A stretch of DNA of 14,603 nt from Patescibacteria group bacterium (GTDB lineage Bacteria; Patescibacteriota; Patescibacteriia; UBA2591; PGYQ01). This document shows positions 12,690-14,603 of this stretch, one piece after another. The stretch lies in assembly GCA_020061725.1 (NCBI GenBank), contig JAGUXS010000069.1, positions 1 to 14,603 on the forward strand, written 5' to 3'. Every line of letters starts with the position of its first letter. The first letter of the stretch is position 1. The notes beneath the pieces were generated by a model. It was not told where the DNA came from, did not search any database, and worked only from the letters and a program-made list of their open reading frames with translations. A program made the position numbers and the translations under genes.

Positions 12690-14231
12690 ATGTCTTCTAT
12701 TTATCAAAAATACAGACCGCAAACTTTTGAAGAATTAGTTGATCAAGATCATATTAAAATCACTTTGGAAAATGAAATCAAAACCGATCAAATTAGCCAC
12801 GCTTATTTATTTTCCGGACCGAGAGGGGTTGGAAAAACCACTTGCGCCCGTCTTTTAGCTAAAATAGTCAATTGCCAAAATAAAAAAAAAGGAGACGCCA
12901 AGCCTTGCAATAAATGCGCGGCTTGCAAAGAAATTAGTAAGGGGAAATCTTTAGATGTTATGGAAATTGACGCCGCCTCACAAACTGGGGTAGATAATGT
13001 TAGAGAAAATATTATTGAAAATTCCCGTTTTGTTCCCCATTATTCTAAATACAAAATTTTTATCATTGACGAAGCGCACATGCTTTCAATTTCCGCTTTT
13101 AATGCCCTTTTAAAAATTTTAGAAGAACCCCCGGCTCATATTATTTTTATTTTAGCCACGACAGAAATTCATAAAATTCCAGAAACAATTATTTCCCGTT
13201 GCCAACAATTTAATTTTAAAAAAATTAATTTTTTAGAAATTGAAAAAAGATTAAATAAAATTTGCCATTGCGAGAAAATAAAAGTTGATCCTCAAATTTT
13301 AAAAAATATCGCTCATCAAAGCCAAGGATATCTTCGAGACGCCGAAAGCCTTCTTGGCCAAATTTTAGTTTTAGGAGAAAAAAAAATAAGCCTTAAATTA
13401 GCCGAACTCATTCTCCCCTTTTCTAATTTTAATTTAATTTTAGAATTGTTAGATTATCTTTTTAAAAAAAATAAAAAATCCGCGTTGATTTTAATTAATA
13501 ATTTAGTTGAAAAAGGAATTGATCTAAAATATTTTATCAACGATTGCATTGAAATTGCGCGAAAAATTTTATTAATAAAAATAGATGTTAGCCTAAATGA
13601 ATTTTCGCAAGAAATGGATAAAAAAATCGAAAAAAAATTTTTAGAATTAGCAAAAGAAATAAAAACGGAAAAATTATCTCAAATAATTGAAATTTTCATT
13701 AAAGCGCAAAAAGAATTGGGAGAAACAGATATTGTTCAATTACCATTAGAAATAGCTGTTTTAAAAATTATCGGAAACACAAAAACGATAGAAAAATCTC
13801 AATTCTCAACCCCTCCGGCAAATCTACTAGACGCAGACGCAGATAAATTATCTACGTCAGCGTCAAATGTTAAATTTAATCCACCAACCACAAATTACCA
13901 ATTGACATTGGAAGAAATTAAAGAAAAATGGGCGGAAATTTTAGAAGAAATTAAAAAATACAATCATTCTATTTTTACTTTTTTAAGAACGGCTAAATTA
14001 ATTTCTTTAGGAAAAAATGTATTTACCATTGGATTCAAGCATAAATTTTATCAAGAAAGAATTAATGATAGAAAAAATAAAGAAATTATTGAAAATGTTT
14101 TAGAAAATATTTTAAAACAAAAAATTATTCTTAAAATAGAAATCATTTCCGAAGAAAAAAATTCTTCTAAAGAAATTGAAGAAACATTTTTAAGCGATAT
14201 TTTGAATGTGTTTAACCCGGATCCTCGCTAA
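12690..14231 (+). CDS. dnaX: DNA polymerase III subunit gamma/tau
   Basis: AAA+ clamp-loader subunit of 513 aa that loads the sliding clamp in replication. IYQKYRPQTFEELVDQDH (4-21) is the family start, Walker A GPRGVGKT is at 43-50, the zinc module cysteines are C62, C73, C76 and C79, Walker B IFIIDEAH is at 123-130, sensor 1 ATTEIHKIP at 156-164, and the SRC arginine finger at 169-171. After domain III (to about 365) comes a low-complexity linker (STPPANLLDADADKLSTSAS) and a tau-like C-terminal domain (FLRTAKLISLGKNVFTIGF). I see no obvious frameshift signal for a separate gamma product. No Shine-Dalgarno precedes the ATG. Only rightward protein gene here; its TAA stop lies inside repeat copy D. 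Confidence 0.96.
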   Translation: MSSIYQKYRPQTFEELVDQDHIKITLENEIKTDQISHAYLFSGPRGVGKTTCARLLAKIVNCQNKKKGDAKPCNKCAACKEISKGKSLDVMEIDAASQTGVDNVRENIIENSRFVPHYSKYKIFIIDEAHMLSISAFNALLKILEEPPAHIIFILATTEIHKIPETIISRCQQFNFKKINFLEIEKRLNKICHCEKIKVDPQILKNIAHQSQGYLRDAESLLGQILVLGEKKISLKLAELILPFSNFNLILELLDYLFKKNKKSALILINNLVEKGIDLKYFINDCIEIARKILLIKIDVSLNEFSQEMDKKIEKKFLELAKEIKTEKLSQIIEIFIKAQKELGETDIVQLPLEIAVLKIIGNTKTIEKSQFSTPPANLLDADADKLSTSASNVKFNPPTTNYQLTLEEIKEKWAEILEEIKKYNHSIFTFLRTAKLISLGKNVFTIGFKHKFYQERINDRKNKEIIENVLENILKQKIILKIEIISEEKNSSKEIEETFLSDILNVFNPDPR

Positions 14232-14336
14232 TATTTTAAATATTAAATTTTAGGCTAATCTTAATCAAAGAAATTTATTGCAACAAACGCCCCCCCTAAA
14301 ATTATTTTGCGTTAATTTTAGCTAAAAATATAATTT
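14229..14336 (-). repeat. 108-109 bp dispersed repeat, copy D
   Basis: Reading on the minus strand it matches copies A-C in block order: AAATTATATTTTTAGC, a hairpin with arms CTAAAATTA and TAATTTTAG (plus-strand positions 14296-14304 and 14313-14321), GGGGGGGCGTTTGTTGCAA, GATTAAGATTAGCC and CTAAAATTTAATATTT. Its right end coincides with the dnaX stop codon (14229-14231). Confidence 0.85.
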
Positions 14337-14436
14337 CCAATGAAAACCGAATTTAAAGAACAATCACGGGCCAACCTAACTGATAACTATTAACTTTTAG
14401 TTAATTTTCACTTCTAAAAGCTAAAAACTAATTTAA

Positions 14437-14510
14437 TCGGGGATCGTCTAATGGTAGGACACAAGGTTCTGGTCCTTGGTATCGGGGTTCGAATCCCTGT
14501 CCCCGAGCCA
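14437..14510 (+). tRNA. tRNA-Gln (anticodon CUG), CCA encoded
   Basis: A complete cloverleaf of 74 bases. Acceptor TCGGGGA pairs with TCCCCGA; D arm GTCT-AATGGTAG-GGAC region; anticodon stem CAAGG/CCTTG with loop TTCTGGT gives anticodon CTG, reading CAG; the T arm has loop TTCGAAT between CGGGG and CCCTG. The first pair U1-A72 and discriminator G73 are identity features of glutamine tRNAs. The CCA end is encoded. It begins 94 bases after repeat copy D; upstream TTAACTTTTAGTTAA is a small inverted repeat without an obvious promoter. Confidence 0.95.
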
Positions 14511-14534
14511 GTAAGGAAAAGTCAACGATTTGTG

Positions 14535-14559
14535 GGTCGCTTCGCTTCGCTCGGCGACC
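14535..14559. other. GC-rich hairpin after the tRNA
   Basis: GGTCGC (14535-14540) and GCGACC (14554-14559) are perfect arms around a loop of repeated TTCGC. It is far richer in G and C than the rest of the window, 25 bases past the tRNA. No T-run follows, so terminator function is not shown; it may be a repeat or part of what lies beyond the window. Confidence 0.4.
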
Positions 14560-14603
14560 AAATTGAACGGAGTTTTGGCTGAAAAAATCAATTGGCGGTT
14601 TTG

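Noticed and set aside
12690..14231. Programmed frameshift in dnaX producing a separate gamma subunit
   Set aside because: The A-run near 12886-12894 lies in the zinc module, too early for gamma, and I see no slippery heptamer with a stem-loop near the end of domain III.
4417..14336. The four repeats as a CRISPR array
   Set aside because: Copies are kilobases apart, in both orientations, about 108 bp long and without regular spacers; no cas gene is present.
4417..14336. The four repeats as a riboswitch class
   Set aside because: They stand in both orientations and at gene ends as often as at gene starts, with no shared class of downstream gene.
14440..14603. Leftward open frame across the tRNA and the GC-rich tail
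   Set aside because: It translates the antisense of tRNA-Gln (giving WLGDRDSNPD), a well-known spurious product of tRNA genes.

Overview
The window is about 14.6 kb of very AT-rich DNA holding 18 protein-coding genes and one tRNA. All protein genes except dnaX read leftward. Genes are short and mostly closely spaced. 17 of 18 end in TAA, one ends in TAG and none in TGA. Nearly all lack a Shine-Dalgarno sequence. This set (short HtpX, a CTC-type L25, bacterial-type ProRS next to TrpRS, many small hypothetical proteins, AT-rich filler between genes) fits a Patescibacteria/CPR genome, probably in the Parcubacteria group. That placement is an inference from composition and gene style, not from a phylogenetic marker.

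Layout: positions 94-5771 carry, on the minus strand, htpX (membrane metalloprotease), rmlD and an rmlC-like cupin epimerase (activated deoxysugar synthesis for surface glycans), a DUF4870-like membrane protein, a divergent adenylate kinase abutting a HIT hydrolase, a tiny two-helix membrane protein and rarA (replication-fork AAA+ ATPase). Positions 5848-7232 carry rplY (ribosomal protein L25/CTC), a zinc-ribbon protein and a short charged protein whose frame extends upstream past its ATG. Positions 7392-8340 form an accessory patch: a hicBA toxin-antitoxin pair, a possible broken gene and one copy of a dispersed repeat. Positions 8338-12212 form a leftward run proS - unknown gene - trpS - four-helix membrane protein. 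dnaX (12690-14231) is the only rightward protein gene and is followed by tRNA-Gln(CUG).

The most unusual signal lies between the genes. A 108-109 bp repeat family is present in four copies (4417-4525 plus, 8145-8252 minus, 12388-12496 plus, 14229-14336 minus). The copies share ordered conserved blocks, including an 8-9 bp hairpin, a TTGTTG-centred block and a GCTAATATTAGC palindrome. Copies occur in both orientations with no constant relation to neighbouring genes, which looks like a small non-autonomous mobile or structured repeat; copy D contains the stop codon of dnaX. A second, GC-ended palindromic element like half of a REP/RAYT repeat follows copy C.

Other points: a promoter that would give a leaderless mRNA for the rmlC-like gene, two strong and nearly identical ribosome binding sites on two unrelated membrane-protein genes, a perfect 12-bp intercistronic hairpin after proS, and an adenylate kinase with altered nucleotide-binding and zinc motifs. 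Apart from the repeat family I see no novel multi-gene system; most genes are housekeeping.
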